Source: an uncultured SAR86 cluster bacterium (lineage in GTDB: Bacteria > Pseudomonadota > Gammaproteobacteria > Magnimaribacterales > D2472). From it: a stretch of DNA of 64,000 bases. Positions 38,523-47,845 of the stretch are shown piece after piece. The notes below the pieces were generated by a model. That model saw only the letters and a list, made by a program, of their open reading frames with translations. It did no database searches and was not told the DNA's origin. The stretch lies in the NCBI GenBank assembly GCA_902622845.1, contig CACNRI010000001.1:62001-126000 (forward strand). The letters are read 5' to 3'. Positions within the stretch are counted from its first letter, which is position 1; each line of letters starts with the position of its first letter. The position numbers and the translations under genes were made by a program.

Positions 38523-39472
38523 AATGCCGCCAACCTATCGTTTAATTTATTTTTAACTATGTCTTCAAAGAAAGTTTTTGAGTTATGTTTATCTGGTATG
38601 AGGTATGTTAGATTTGAGAGAATATTTGGTAAATCCTTTAATCTGAAATCTCGTCCTTCATCACAATATAGATTCGTTAATGTACCTAAAATTCTCATAT
38701 TTCTTTGAATTCCAGACCATCTAAAAAACTCAAAGAGATCATCTTCAGATAGGGAAATATCTGAGTGATCAAGAAAATACTTAAGATCTTTTTTAATAAT
38801 TGTCTTATCAAAACTCATATAGTGATCTAATAAAATACCAGCAATATCAATTCCAATTGGCGCAATGCACATATCTTGAAAATCTATGACATTTACCTCA
38901 TTGCGATCATCTAGAATAAGATTTCTTCGCTCAAAATCGAAATGGCAATTATTTTTCGGGCATTCATGTAAATTATCTAACGCGTTCATTATTAAATCAT
39001 TCACAAGTTCATCAGCAGAAATATCTAAAAATTTTTCACAGAATATATATTTGAATTTATTCATTTGATCTTTAAGGTCGCTCGAACTCAGATGCACAAG
39101 TCCTTCAATATCTACCTTATGAATATCTACTAAGAGATCGATACTTTTATTTATAAGAAACTCCCTATTTTGATCATTCATTAATGAAATTAGGTCATCG
39201 TCTCCGAGATCATTTTGTATTGTCACGCCTACTGTCGGATGATGAGAAATTATTTCAGGGACGTTGATATCATGATCTTTTAATTGTTCAGCCACTGAAA
39301 TGAAACTGTCATGATCACCCAGATCTGGGTTTAAATAGCATAAAACAAAGGAATCTTTGCCTCGTGAAACTCTCCAGTAAGATCTTCCACTTGCTTCGTC
39401 TTTAAGGGGAGCTATGGCATCAAAACTTAAATCACACTTTTTGGCAATTTCTCGTATTTGTGATTCTTTCAA
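38519..39472 (-). CDS. amgK: Anomeric MurNAc/GlcNAc kinase
   Basis: An APH-fold phosphotransferase of 317 aa that phosphorylates MurNAc at C1 to feed MurU. The catalytic loop is H177-F-D179 with N184 (NCHFDFERRNL), and the metal-binding motif is D197 in VIDFQDM. The identification relies on coupling to murU. The start is TTG, immediately after the TAA of the upstream SDR gene, with no ATG nearby. Confidence 0.83.
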   Translation of the reverse strand: MKESQIREIAKKCDLSFDAIAPLKDEASGRSYWRVSRGKDSFVLCYLNPDLGDHDSFISVAEQLKDHDINVPEIISHHPTVGVTIQNDLGDDDLISLMNDQNREFLINKSIDLLVDIHKVDIEGLVHLSSSDLKDQMNKFKYIFCEKFLDISADELVNDLIMNALDNLHECPKNNCHFDFERRNLILDDRNEVNVIDFQDMCIAPIGIDIAGILLDHYMSFDKTIIKKDLKYFLDHSDISLSEDDLFEFFRWSGIQRNMRILGTLTNLYCDEGRDFRLKDLPNILSNLTYLIPDKHNSKTFFEDIVKNKLNDRLAAL

Positions 39473-40330
39473 TTAACTATTCTTTACGTCTTCCGGAAGT
39501 GGGGTATCGTCAGGTACAAAGAAATCTGGCATGAGCTCATTAAATGGAACAGATGCATATTTAGAGAAATCTTTTACTCCCGCTTCATGCAGAACAACAT
39601 CATCAATACAGAAGTTTCCAGTAAACTCTTTTGAATCTTTAGTTAAGATCTCATATGCTGCATCAGCCATAATTTCAGGCGTTCTTGAAAGACGCATTAT
39701 TTCATCGCCTCCGAGATGGTTTTGAACCGCTGCTGTTGCGATAGCTGTTCTTGGCCATATAGCATTAACTGCAACTCCTCTATCTTTAAATTCTTCAGCC
39801 ATACCAAGAACACACATACTCATATTATATTTCGCCATAGTATATGCAGTGTGGCCAGCAAACCATTTTGCTGACATATCAAGTGGTGGTGATAAATTCA
39901 ATATATGAGGATTTTCTGCTTTAAGAAGATGAGGAAGACAATATCGACTAACCATGTAGGTTCCCCTTCCGTTAATTTGATGCATTAAGTCATATCGCTT
40001 CATTTCTGTATCCATAGTATTGGTAAGTTGGATTGCAGATGCATTATTGATACATATATCAATGCCCCCAAAATGCTCAACTGTTTGATTTACAACCTCT
40101 CTGACGTTGTCTTCATCTCTAATATCACAAATTAGGGGTAAAGCTTCTCCCCCAGCTTTAGCAATTTCTTCTGCAGCAGTATAAATAGTTCCTGGAAGTT
40201 TTGGATGCGGGTCAGCAGTTTTTGCTGCAAGAGCGAGTTTTGCTCCATCTTGAGCTGCTCTTTTTGCTATCGCCAGCCCAATTCCTCGACTCCCACCGGA
40301 TACAAATATTACTTTATCTTTAAGGCTCAT
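39473..40330 (-). CDS. SDR oxidoreductase, HSDL2-like
   Basis: A short-chain dehydrogenase with the NAD(P) loop SGGSRGIG at 11-18, INNASAI, and a standard catalytic set: Y163 and K167 in YTMAK, with S147 upstream. The block LNLSPPLDMSAKWFAGHTAYTMAKYNMS is typical of the hydroxysteroid-dehydrogenase-like 2 group. I placed the start at the ATG at 40330, which has AGGAG six bases upstream (40336-40340). An open frame continues 29 codons further but runs into the next gene. Substrate unknown; lipid or steroid-like compounds are plausible. Confidence 0.85.
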   Translation of the reverse strand: MSLKDKVIFVSGGSRGIGLAIAKRAAQDGAKLALAAKTADPHPKLPGTIYTAAEEIAKAGGEALPLICDIRDEDNVREVVNQTVEHFGGIDICINNASAIQLTNTMDTEMKRYDLMHQINGRGTYMVSRYCLPHLLKAENPHILNLSPPLDMSAKWFAGHTAYTMAKYNMSMCVLGMAEEFKDRGVAVNAIWPRTAIATAAVQNHLGGDEIMRLSRTPEIMADAAYEILTKDSKEFTGNFCIDDVVLHEAGVKDFSKYASVPFNELMPDFFVPDDTPLPEDVKNS

Positions 40331-40335
40331 AATTT

Positions 40336-40340
40336 CTCCT
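40336..40340 (-). promoter_or_regulatory. Ribosome-binding site setting the HSDL2-like start
   Basis: AGGAG on the minus strand sits five bases before the ATG at 40330. It supports the internal start over a longer open frame extending into the neighbouring gene. Confidence 0.65.
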
Positions 40341-40341
40341 A

Positions 40342-41082
40342 TTAAAATTTTTCCATATATGGTCTTAGATCCATCTCTTGAGTCCAAGCTGAAGGATGCT
40401 GTACATGAATATTCCAATATGCTTCAGCAATTTCCTTAGGTTGTAAGATACCATCTTTTTCTTTCAAGGCGTATGTATCTGGGAAATTTTCCTTTATGAA
40501 TGGAGTATCTATAGCACCATCAATAATAAAATGGGCAACATGAATACCTTGCGGACCAAGTTCTCTTGCCATGCTTTGAGAAAGAGATCTTAAAGCAAAC
40601 TTTGCTCCTGAAAATGCAGAAAATCCTGCACCTCCTCTTACAGATGCAGTTGCACCAGTGAAAAATATAGATCCATGCCCTCTTTTCTTCATATATTTTG
40701 CTGCCTCTCTCCCAGTTAAGAATCCTGCAAATGCTGCCATCTCCCAAACTTTTTTATAAACTCTCGCAGTAGTATCTTCAATTGGGAAAAAAACATTTGC
40801 ACCAGGATTAAATACTACGACATCAATTGGAGCAATATTCTCTTCAACCTCTTTAAATAATTTTGCTATTGCATCCTCATCTCTTGCATCAACACCAAAG
40901 GGGGTTGCTGAATAACCAGCTTCTTTAATGCCATTTGCTAATTTTTCTAGTTCAGAAAAGTTTCTTTCTCTTCTAACAGGACATACGTGATATCCCATTT
41001 CAGCAAACTTTCGTGTAATGGCTGAACCAGTAGATACCCCTGCACCAATTATGATGGCAGAAAATTTTGAATAATCTCTCAT
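40342..41082 (-). CDS. Atypical SDR-family protein lacking the catalytic tyrosine
   Basis: A 246-residue SDR-fold protein. The Rossmann loop is divergent (IIGAGVSTGSA). In the catalytic block AFSGAKFALRSL the usual Tyr of YxxxK is F157, with K161 retained. The neighbouring IHVAHFIIDGAIDTPF block is typical of a distinct SDR subgroup. Either it uses another acid/base or it is a non-enzymatic partner of the HSDL2-like gene that follows 11 bp downstream. It heads the long operon towards trp, with 64 bp separating it from the divergent isomerase gene. Confidence 0.82.
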   Translation of the reverse strand: MRDYSKFSAIIIGAGVSTGSAITRKFAEMGYHVCPVRRERNFSELEKLANGIKEAGYSATPFGVDARDEDAIAKLFKEVEENIAPIDVVVFNPGANVFFPIEDTTARVYKKVWEMAAFAGFLTGREAAKYMKKRGHGSIFFTGATASVRGGAGFSAFSGAKFALRSLSQSMARELGPQGIHVAHFIIDGAIDTPFIKENFPDTYALKEKDGILQPKEIAEAYWNIHVQHPSAWTQEMDLRPYMEKF

Positions 41083-41146
41083 TTAAAACTAATATTTACT
41101 ATGTAAAGTATATAACTAAGTAACTTTACCAAATATATATAGTGTT

Positions 41147-41749
41147 ATGAAAGTAGATTTTATTTTTGATTTTGCAAGTCCAAATGCTTACTGTTGTCAT
41201 AAGGTTATTCCTGAAATACAGGATAGAACTGGTATTAAATTTAATTATATTCATTGTCTTCTTGGTGGGATTTTTAAACTAACTAATAATCAAGCACCGA
41301 TGATTCAATTCTCTGAGATTAAAAATAAGCTTGATTATGAAGGAATTGAGATGGAAAGGTTTATGAAAAAACATAATCTGGATAAGTTCAAAATGAACTC
41401 AAATTTCCCAATTACTACTGTTAGCCTTCAAAGAGGTGCTTTAGTTGCTGAAGAAATGGGTTTTGTCGAAGAATATAGAGATAAAGTTTTGCAGGCAATG
41501 TGGGAAGATGACATCAACTTGGGTGATCAAGAAATTCTAATGAACTTTGTAAAAGAGTTTGATATTGATCATGATCATTTTTTTAATGAGATTACTTCTG
41601 AAGATATAAAGCAACAATTATTTGATAATACCAACATGGCTGTTGAAAGAGGTTCTTTTGGAGTACCAACTTTTTTTGTTAATGATCAAATCTTCTTTGG
41701 AAAAGATAAGCTTGTTGAGATTGAGGAAAATTTATTAACTTTAAAATAA
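41147..41749 (+). CDS. DsbA-fold isomerase (HCCA isomerase/GST-kappa type)
   Basis: A 200-residue thioredoxin-fold protein of the 2-hydroxychromene-2-carboxylate isomerase group. It begins VDFIFDFASPNAYCCHKV, where HCCA isomerases carry an F-D-xx-SP-Y/N pattern, and ends with the family block VERGSFGVPTFFVNDQIFFGKD. There is no CxxC pair at the thioredoxin site, as expected for a glutathione-dependent isomerase. The natural substrate is unknown. It diverges from the SDR pair, which may mean related metabolism. Confidence 0.8.
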   Translation: MKVDFIFDFASPNAYCCHKVIPEIQDRTGIKFNYIHCLLGGIFKLTNNQAPMIQFSEIKNKLDYEGIEMERFMKKHNLDKFKMNSNFPITTVSLQRGALVAEEMGFVEEYRDKVLQAMWEDDINLGDQEILMNFVKEFDIDHDHFFNEITSEDIKQQLFDNTNMAVERGSFGVPTFFVNDQIFFGKDKLVEIEENLLTLK

Positions 41750-41780
41750 ACTTTTTTATCAAAATCTTTTCAATATAAGT

Positions 41781-44099
41781 ATGCCTCTTAAAAGATTAGT
41801 TCTTGTTTCATTTATCCTTTCAAGTTTTTTACAAGCTAATGAAGAAATTCAAAAAAGTTTTTTTAAAGAAAGTGAATCTCTTTCTCAATGTACTTTTTAC
41901 TATCCAATCCTTTCAGAGCAAGAAAAAATGGATATTCAATCAGAAAGGATTTCTATTTCAGAAGAATCAATATTTTTAGAAGAGGATGTTGTACTTAAGT
42001 TTGATGGAGGCCTCTTCACTTCATCTTCAGCCGACCTAAAAGAAAATAGCAACTTAATTAATTTCAATAATAATGCGGACATTTTTCTAAATGATCTTTA
42101 CCTGCAAGCTCAAAGAGGTAAATTTGATAGAAGTAATAATACTTTTGAGCTTTATTCTGGAAACTCTTTCTGGAAAAAACCTAATATATTTATTAACTTT
42201 GATTCTGCGCAAGGAGCTAGTGATTCTGTAACTTTCACGAATGCGTCTTTATCGTCATGTGTTGATACCTCCTCAGGATGGACATTAAAGGCTGAACAAA
42301 TAGAAATCAATGATGAGCTTGGAAAGGGTTCTGCAAAAAAAATAAGGTTAGAAATCTTCAATAAAGCCGTTTTCAGATTTCCATATCTACCTATTTATTT
42401 ATCAGAAGATTTAAAAAATAATCCTATAAGGCACTCAAGATTCCTCGATCCATCTATATCGTATTCCTCTGATGGCTTTGATTTTACATTGCCATATAGA
42501 AAAATATTATCCGATAACTCTGATCTCATTTTTGGTCCTAGAGCAATTGCAAAACGCGGAAATGGATTTGAATTACAGCTTAACTCAAAAAAAGATAAGA
42601 ATAATTTAAGGGCTAATCTTATTTATTTAAGCAGTGACAAAGAGTTTGATAAAAGATATCCAAGCCATAAAAATATTGGAGACCAAAGGTGGGGATATGA
42701 AATTAAAAGTTCTTCAGATCTTCAATTAGGTATATTAAATGTTAACTGGGCGGATTTTTCAGATTTTCATTTTTTTAGAGATATTCCAGGTGAATCAGTT
42801 GATTTAAATTTCCAAAGGGAAGAATATTTTGAACAATCTATCTCTTTTCAAGGAAACTTTAAAAAACTATCTTATGAGTTAGGGTCGATGGGTTTTGAAT
42901 CATCAAATCCAATACTCACAAATGGCTATGTCAAAAAACCTTTTATTGATCTTGAATATAAAAATGATCTCGGGAGTCTTAAATTCAAATCATCTCTTAA
43001 ATTTGCAGAGTTTTCTGCTGGGACTCTTCATGACTTTATTGGATATCAAGTTCATGAAGGAAAATATTTGCTGCTTGTTGAGAGTCCGCCTGAAGGCTCA
43101 AGAATTTTTATGAATAACATATTAAAAACTGAAAGCAGATACAAAAACTTTGATCTGGAGGCCTCGTTTGGAATAAAGTCAATTAGCTATGATCTAAAAA
43201 ATAACGAAAATACCGCTAACGATATAAATGTTCCGAATATTCATATAAGAATCTCCAAAGATCTCTTCAAAACTTCTGGTGATGGAGTTTCATTCTTAAC
43301 TCCAATATATACATTTGGATATGCTAAGACAGAGGATCAGTCTGATAATCCTATTTTTGATTCAGCTTTGATACCTCAGGGTGTTAATACTTATATGAAT
43401 AAGCAATTCTCTGGCTATGATCGAATCGCAGATGAGAAGTTTCATGCCATCGGGTTAAATTTCTCAAGGTTTGAGGATAGTCTTGAGAAAATAAACTTTA
43501 CAATTAAAAAGAAGTTTTACTTCAAAGATAGAGAGGTTTACTTAAACAATCCTTTTGAAATTAAAGATGATGCTGGACCAATTGCCTCGTCTTTTTCTTG
43601 GAATCCTTTAAAAGAAATAAAATTTAATTCATATGTGAACTATTCAGATGAACACTCAAAAATAAACAATATTGGACTAGAGGTGCTTTATACAAACCAG
43701 AAAATTAATATTGGAATTGGCCAGAAATATAGGAGAATAAACGCATCCCTACAAGATAATCTAGACTTAACCGAATTCTTCTTAGATGTTCCTTTAGAAA
43801 GTGGCTATTCAATATTTGCATTGGGTCAACGAGATAATGAAACTGATAAGTTTATAGAAGCAAGGCTAGGTCTGGGCTATGAAAACTGCTGTTTTGCTGC
43901 ATCCTTAACTGCTTCAAAAAGAACCTTAATTCGCTTCAATGAAATTAATATTTCAAATAATATGTTTTTAAATGATTTATGGGACAATATAATAGAGACT
44001 GAAAATAAAAGTCGTATTAATATTTCCTTTCAGTTGAAGGGATTTAATAATACTAAGAGAGGTTTTAAGAGATATATACAAAACTCGATTCTGAACTAA
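41781..44099 (+). CDS. lptD: LPS-assembly protein LptD
   Basis: LptD forms the outer-membrane barrel that inserts lipopolysaccharide at the cell surface with LptE. A signal peptide covers residues 1-19, an OstA-like N-domain follows, then a large beta-barrel. It is 772 aa (E. coli 784). Four cysteines match the E. coli disulphide pattern: C37, C160 and the adjacent pair C703-C704. It leads the lptD-surA-pdxA-rsmA-apaH string, and surA starts on the next base after its stop. Confidence 0.94.
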   Translation: MPLKRLVLVSFILSSFLQANEEIQKSFFKESESLSQCTFYYPILSEQEKMDIQSERISISEESIFLEEDVVLKFDGGLFTSSSADLKENSNLINFNNNADIFLNDLYLQAQRGKFDRSNNTFELYSGNSFWKKPNIFINFDSAQGASDSVTFTNASLSSCVDTSSGWTLKAEQIEINDELGKGSAKKIRLEIFNKAVFRFPYLPIYLSEDLKNNPIRHSRFLDPSISYSSDGFDFTLPYRKILSDNSDLIFGPRAIAKRGNGFELQLNSKKDKNNLRANLIYLSSDKEFDKRYPSHKNIGDQRWGYEIKSSSDLQLGILNVNWADFSDFHFFRDIPGESVDLNFQREEYFEQSISFQGNFKKLSYELGSMGFESSNPILTNGYVKKPFIDLEYKNDLGSLKFKSSLKFAEFSAGTLHDFIGYQVHEGKYLLLVESPPEGSRIFMNNILKTESRYKNFDLEASFGIKSISYDLKNNENTANDINVPNIHIRISKDLFKTSGDGVSFLTPIYTFGYAKTEDQSDNPIFDSALIPQGVNTYMNKQFSGYDRIADEKFHAIGLNFSRFEDSLEKINFTIKKKFYFKDREVYLNNPFEIKDDAGPIASSFSWNPLKEIKFNSYVNYSDEHSKINNIGLEVLYTNQKINIGIGQKYRRINASLQDNLDLTEFFLDVPLESGYSIFALGQRDNETDKFIEARLGLGYENCCFAASLTASKRTLIRFNEINISNNMFLNDLWDNIIETENKSRINISFQLKGFNNTKRGFKRYIQNSILN

Positions 44100-45344
44100 A
44101 TGAAAAAGATACTACTTATACAAATTACTTTTTTAATGTCTATGTTTTCGTTTGCGAAAATTGAGGTTCTTGACCGAATTGCAATAATTGTTGACGAAGG
44201 AGTTGTAATGGAATCCCAAGTGAAGGATCTTATCGAGGCTACAAAACTAAGATCTATTGAACAAGGAATAAATCTTCCCTCCTCCGAGGAGCTCATTGAG
44301 CAAATTCAAGAACAATTAATCATTCAGGAACTTCAACTCCAAAGAGGTGAAGATTTTGGAATAAGAATTAGTGATGGAGAATTAAATCAGACCTTTCTTC
44401 AAATAGCTGCAAATAATGGAGTTACTCTGGAACAATTTATTCAAGACTATGAAGCATCTGGTCAAAACTATGAAAAGCTAAGAGAAGAAATTAGAAAAGA
44501 TATGATTATTCAGAGAGTTCAAAGAGGAATAGTGAGTAACTCGATAAATATAACTACTCAAGAAATTCAAGGTTTTTTAGCCACAGATGAGGCTATATCT
44601 CAACTAAGTCCTGAATTGCTTGTAAGACAAATACAAGTTGGTTCCCTTGAGGTTGCTGAAAATTTACTTTCGCAAATCAATAATGGGATAGACTTTGCTA
44701 GCCTGGTTGAAAACAATTCTATTAATCAGAATAAGTCGCAAGGTGGTTTAATGCCTTGGAGGAAGATTAATGAAATGCCATCTGTGTTTGCTGATGCTAT
44801 CCGCAATCAGCCGCTTGGCTATATATCTAATCCAATTAGAACTGGATCTGGTTATCATCTATTGAAACTTGAAGAAAAGAGAGGCCCTCTTGTTAAATTT
44901 GAGGAGCAATGGGAAGCTAGGCATGTTCTGCTTGTTCCTTCTGCTATAAGAGATGTTGATGCTACAAAAGCTGAAGCCGAAGTTTTAAGGGAAAGAGTGC
45001 TTGCTGGTGAAGATTTTGCTTCAATAGCCAAGGAATTTTCTGAAGATCCGGGATCCGGTTCAAATGGTGGGAACCTTGATTGGCTTCCAGAGGGGTCAAC
45101 AGTTCCTGAATTTGAAAATGTAATGATAAATTCTGAATTAAATGTTGTTTCAGAAGTGTTTGAATCACAGTTTGGTTTTCATTTTCTTGAAGTCACTGGT
45201 AAGAGGGTTCAAGATGTTACAGATTTTCAAATAGAAGAGAGAGCTTATTCATTCCTTTTTTCTAGGAAATATGATGAAGAGCTTGAAAATACGCTGAGAT
45301 CAATGAGAGCAGAGGCTTTTGTTGAATTTAAAGATCTAGATTGA
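44100..45344 (+). CDS. surA: Periplasmic chaperone and PPIase SurA
   Basis: SurA escorts unfolded outer-membrane proteins, LptD among them. A signal peptide (ending SMFSFAK) is followed by the chaperone N-domain (LDRIAIIVDEGVVMESQV). Two parvulin domains come next, the first with QGGLMPWRKINEMP and the second with ARHVLLVPS and NGGNLDWLPEGSTVPEFE. It is 414 aa. The pdxA start overlaps its stop. Confidence 0.96.
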   Translation: MKKILLIQITFLMSMFSFAKIEVLDRIAIIVDEGVVMESQVKDLIEATKLRSIEQGINLPSSEELIEQIQEQLIIQELQLQRGEDFGIRISDGELNQTFLQIAANNGVTLEQFIQDYEASGQNYEKLREEIRKDMIIQRVQRGIVSNSINITTQEIQGFLATDEAISQLSPELLVRQIQVGSLEVAENLLSQINNGIDFASLVENNSINQNKSQGGLMPWRKINEMPSVFADAIRNQPLGYISNPIRTGSGYHLLKLEEKRGPLVKFEEQWEARHVLLVPSAIRDVDATKAEAEVLRERVLAGEDFASIAKEFSEDPGSGSNGGNLDWLPEGSTVPEFENVMINSELNVVSEVFESQFGFHFLEVTGKRVQDVTDFQIEERAYSFLFSRKYDEELENTLRSMRAEAFVEFKDLD

Positions 45345-46312
45345 AAACTATCATTTATTCTCCTGGTGATCCTGCAGGCATTGGGCCTGATATATTCCTT
45401 AGCCTAATGCATGAAGGCTTTTTCGAATATATAAAAGCAAATGTTGTCTGTATGGGTGATAAAGAATTGTTTCACTCGAGGTCAAAAGAATTAGGATACA
45501 GTTTAGAAATCAATTCATTTTCAAATATCAATGATATAAATGAAAAAGTTGGATTTCTTGAAATTATTAAATGTCATGATATTTCGAGTGGTATTCTGAA
45601 TTCCACCAACTCAGAATATGTTATAGAGAACCTTGATTTTGCAATTGATACTTGTATTAAGAAAATGGGTTTTGGTTTAGTAACAGGGCCAATAAGTAAA
45701 GAGAATATTATTGAAGGAGGATATTCGTTCTCTGGCCATACTGAAAGAATTATGCAGAAAACCAATAGTGATAATGTATTAATGTTGCTTGCTTCTGAAA
45801 GATTAAAGGTAGCTTTAGCGACAACGCATATGCCAATAAGCAAAGTCCCCGAATCTATTACAAAAGAACTTATTTTCAATAAAGTAAAAATCTTAAATCA
45901 AGAACTAAAAGAAAAGTTTAATATTGAGAATCCTAAGATTTCTCTTCTTGGACTGAACCCGCATGCAGGTGAAGGAGGTAAATTAGGAAAAGAGGAAATT
46001 GAAGAAATTATTCCTGCAGTAAAAGAGTTAAAGGCATCTAATATCGATGTATCAATGCCACTATCTGCAGATACAGCATTTAATAAAAACTTTCTTGACG
46101 AAACTGATGCATATTTTGCTATGTATCATGATCAAGGATTGCCAGTTTTAAAAGCTCTAAGTTTTGGAGACTCAATAAATATAACCTTAGGTGTCCCAAT
46201 TATTAGAACTTCAGTTGATCATGGTGTTGCCTTGGATATTGCAGGAAAAGGCATTGCAAATAACTCTTCACTTAAAAATGCCTTCATTGCAGCTGATAAT
46301 CTTATCCTATGA
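45341..46312 (+). CDS. pdxA: 4-hydroxythreonine-4-phosphate dehydrogenase
   Basis: PdxA takes part in pyridoxal phosphate synthesis by the DXP-dependent route. Family blocks are SPGDPAGIGPDIFL, GLVTGPISKE, FSGHTERI, LLGLNPHAGEGGK, and MYHDQGLPVLKAL with its metal-binding histidine. It is 323 aa. The start is TTG, overlapping the surA stop as TTGA. Confidence 0.95.
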   Translation: MKTIIYSPGDPAGIGPDIFLSLMHEGFFEYIKANVVCMGDKELFHSRSKELGYSLEINSFSNINDINEKVGFLEIIKCHDISSGILNSTNSEYVIENLDFAIDTCIKKMGFGLVTGPISKENIIEGGYSFSGHTERIMQKTNSDNVLMLLASERLKVALATTHMPISKVPESITKELIFNKVKILNQELKEKFNIENPKISLLGLNPHAGEGGKLGKEEIEEIIPAVKELKASNIDVSMPLSADTAFNKNFLDETDAYFAMYHDQGLPVLKALSFGDSINITLGVPIIRTSVDHGVALDIAGKGIANNSSLKNAFIAADNLIL

Positions 46313-47055
46313 TTGATAGGATAGTCCGAAGACGTTTTGGACAAAACTATTTAATTGATAAGTCTGTAATTTTTCAGATTGTAGAGAAAATTAATCCCAG
46401 TAAGGAGGATAATTTTATTGAAATTGGTCCTGGCCGAGGAGCAATTACAAAAAATATTCAAAAAAATTCTAAAAATCTCACGCTCATAGAAATTAATAAA
46501 GATAATGTGGATTATTTGAGAGCAGTTCTTGGCAACAAGGTTAAGATATTTGAAGAAGACGTTTTAAAAGTTAATCTTGGTTTTATAAATAATGATGATA
46601 GAGTTATTGGAAACTTGCCCTACAATATTGCTTCTCAAATAATACTAAGATTTCTAGAATCTAATAGAAAAATCTTTGATATGCATTTCATGGTCCAAAA
46701 AGAAATGGCTGAAGTAATTACTTCAAGTCCTGGAAATAAGAATTGGAATAAATTTGCTGTTAAGGTAGCTTTTTTTTTCGACACTGAAATACTGATGGAC
46801 ATATCTCCTGATGCATTTGATATCAAGCCGAAAGTTAATTCTTCTCTTGTGCGATTTAAACCAAAAGATACTAAGCCATTTGAGAAAAAGAAATTATTTA
46901 AGATTATTGATTTATCTTTTCAATCTAAAAGAAAAACCATATTTAATAATTTAAAAAAATTTGATGTAAATTGGGAAAAGTTAAAGCTTGATAGAAATTT
47001 ACGAGCAGAACAACTTTCACTTGAAGATTTCTTAGAGATTTATAAAAATGCCTAG
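46309..47055 (+). CDS. rsmA: 16S rRNA A1518/A1519 dimethyltransferase
   Basis: RsmA (KsgA) dimethylates the two adjacent adenines near the 3' end of 16S rRNA. It has RRRFGQNYLIDKSV, the SAM loop IEIGPGRGAIT and the catalytic GNLPYNIAS. It is 248 aa. It overlaps pdxA (ATGA) and apaH (8 bp). The apaG gene usually found next is missing. Confidence 0.96.
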   Translation: MIDRIVRRRFGQNYLIDKSVIFQIVEKINPSKEDNFIEIGPGRGAITKNIQKNSKNLTLIEINKDNVDYLRAVLGNKVKIFEEDVLKVNLGFINNDDRVIGNLPYNIASQIILRFLESNRKIFDMHFMVQKEMAEVITSSPGNKNWNKFAVKVAFFFDTEILMDISPDAFDIKPKVNSSLVRFKPKDTKPFEKKKLFKIIDLSFQSKRKTIFNNLKKFDVNWEKLKLDRNLRAEQLSLEDFLEIYKNA

Positions 47056-47845
47056 CTATGTAATTGGTGATGTCCAAGGATGTTTCGATGAGCTAATGCT
47101 CCTTTTAGAAAAAATAAATTTTAATTCAAAAAACGATGAATTGATTTTTGCAGGTGATCTCATAAATAGAGGTCCTAAATCCCTAGAAGTTCTTGAATTC
47201 TGCCTTAAAAATAAGAAATCTATCGAAGTTGTGCTTGGGAATCATGACATTTATCTTCTTTATCTTATTCATCAAAATAAAAAAAATTTTCAGCTAGCTC
47301 CAATACTTGAATCCAAAAACAAAAAGAAGTTCTTTAATTGGCTCATTGAGAAACCTTTAATGATTGAAAGAAAAAATAATAAAAATGAAAAATTTGTTAT
47401 TTCTCATGCTGGGATTCCACATATTTGGGATATCGAAGATGCTCGGAGGCTTAATAAAGAATACCTGAATGCAATAAAAAATAATCCTGGTGGTGTTTTT
47501 AGAAATATGTGGGGAGATCACCCTGATTTATGGTCAGAAAATCTAAAAGGATTTAGCAGAATAAGGGTAATAATTAATTACTTCACAAGAATGAGATTAA
47601 TAACTCAAAAAGGTAAGGTCGATCTTAAAACAAAAATCTCCTCAAGAAGTAGTAAATATAAACCTTGGTTTGAATTTGTAAAAAATGAGAAAGATAAATA
47701 TCAGCTATTTGGTCATTGGGCAGCACTCAAAGGCAAGACAAAGAAAAGAAATATAATTGGTCTTGATGCTGGTTGTGTTTGGGGAGGACACTTGAAAGCG
47801 ATAAGGATTAATGACCGAAAAATCTTTAAAATAAAGTCATTATGA
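47048..47845 (+). CDS. apaH: Bis(5'-nucleosyl)-tetraphosphatase, symmetrical
   Basis: ApaH hydrolyses Ap4A to two ADP and decaps NpnN-capped RNA. Metallophosphatase motifs are GDVQGCFDEL, GDLINRGPKS, LGNHDIYLL and the later GHWAAL. It is 265 aa and overlaps both neighbours, consistent with one transcript from lptD. Confidence 0.94.
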   Translation: MPSYVIGDVQGCFDELMLLLEKINFNSKNDELIFAGDLINRGPKSLEVLEFCLKNKKSIEVVLGNHDIYLLYLIHQNKKNFQLAPILESKNKKKFFNWLIEKPLMIERKNNKNEKFVISHAGIPHIWDIEDARRLNKEYLNAIKNNPGGVFRNMWGDHPDLWSENLKGFSRIRVIINYFTRMRLITQKGKVDLKTKISSRSSKYKPWFEFVKNEKDKYQLFGHWAALKGKTKKRNIIGLDAGCVWGGHLKAIRINDRKIFKIKSL

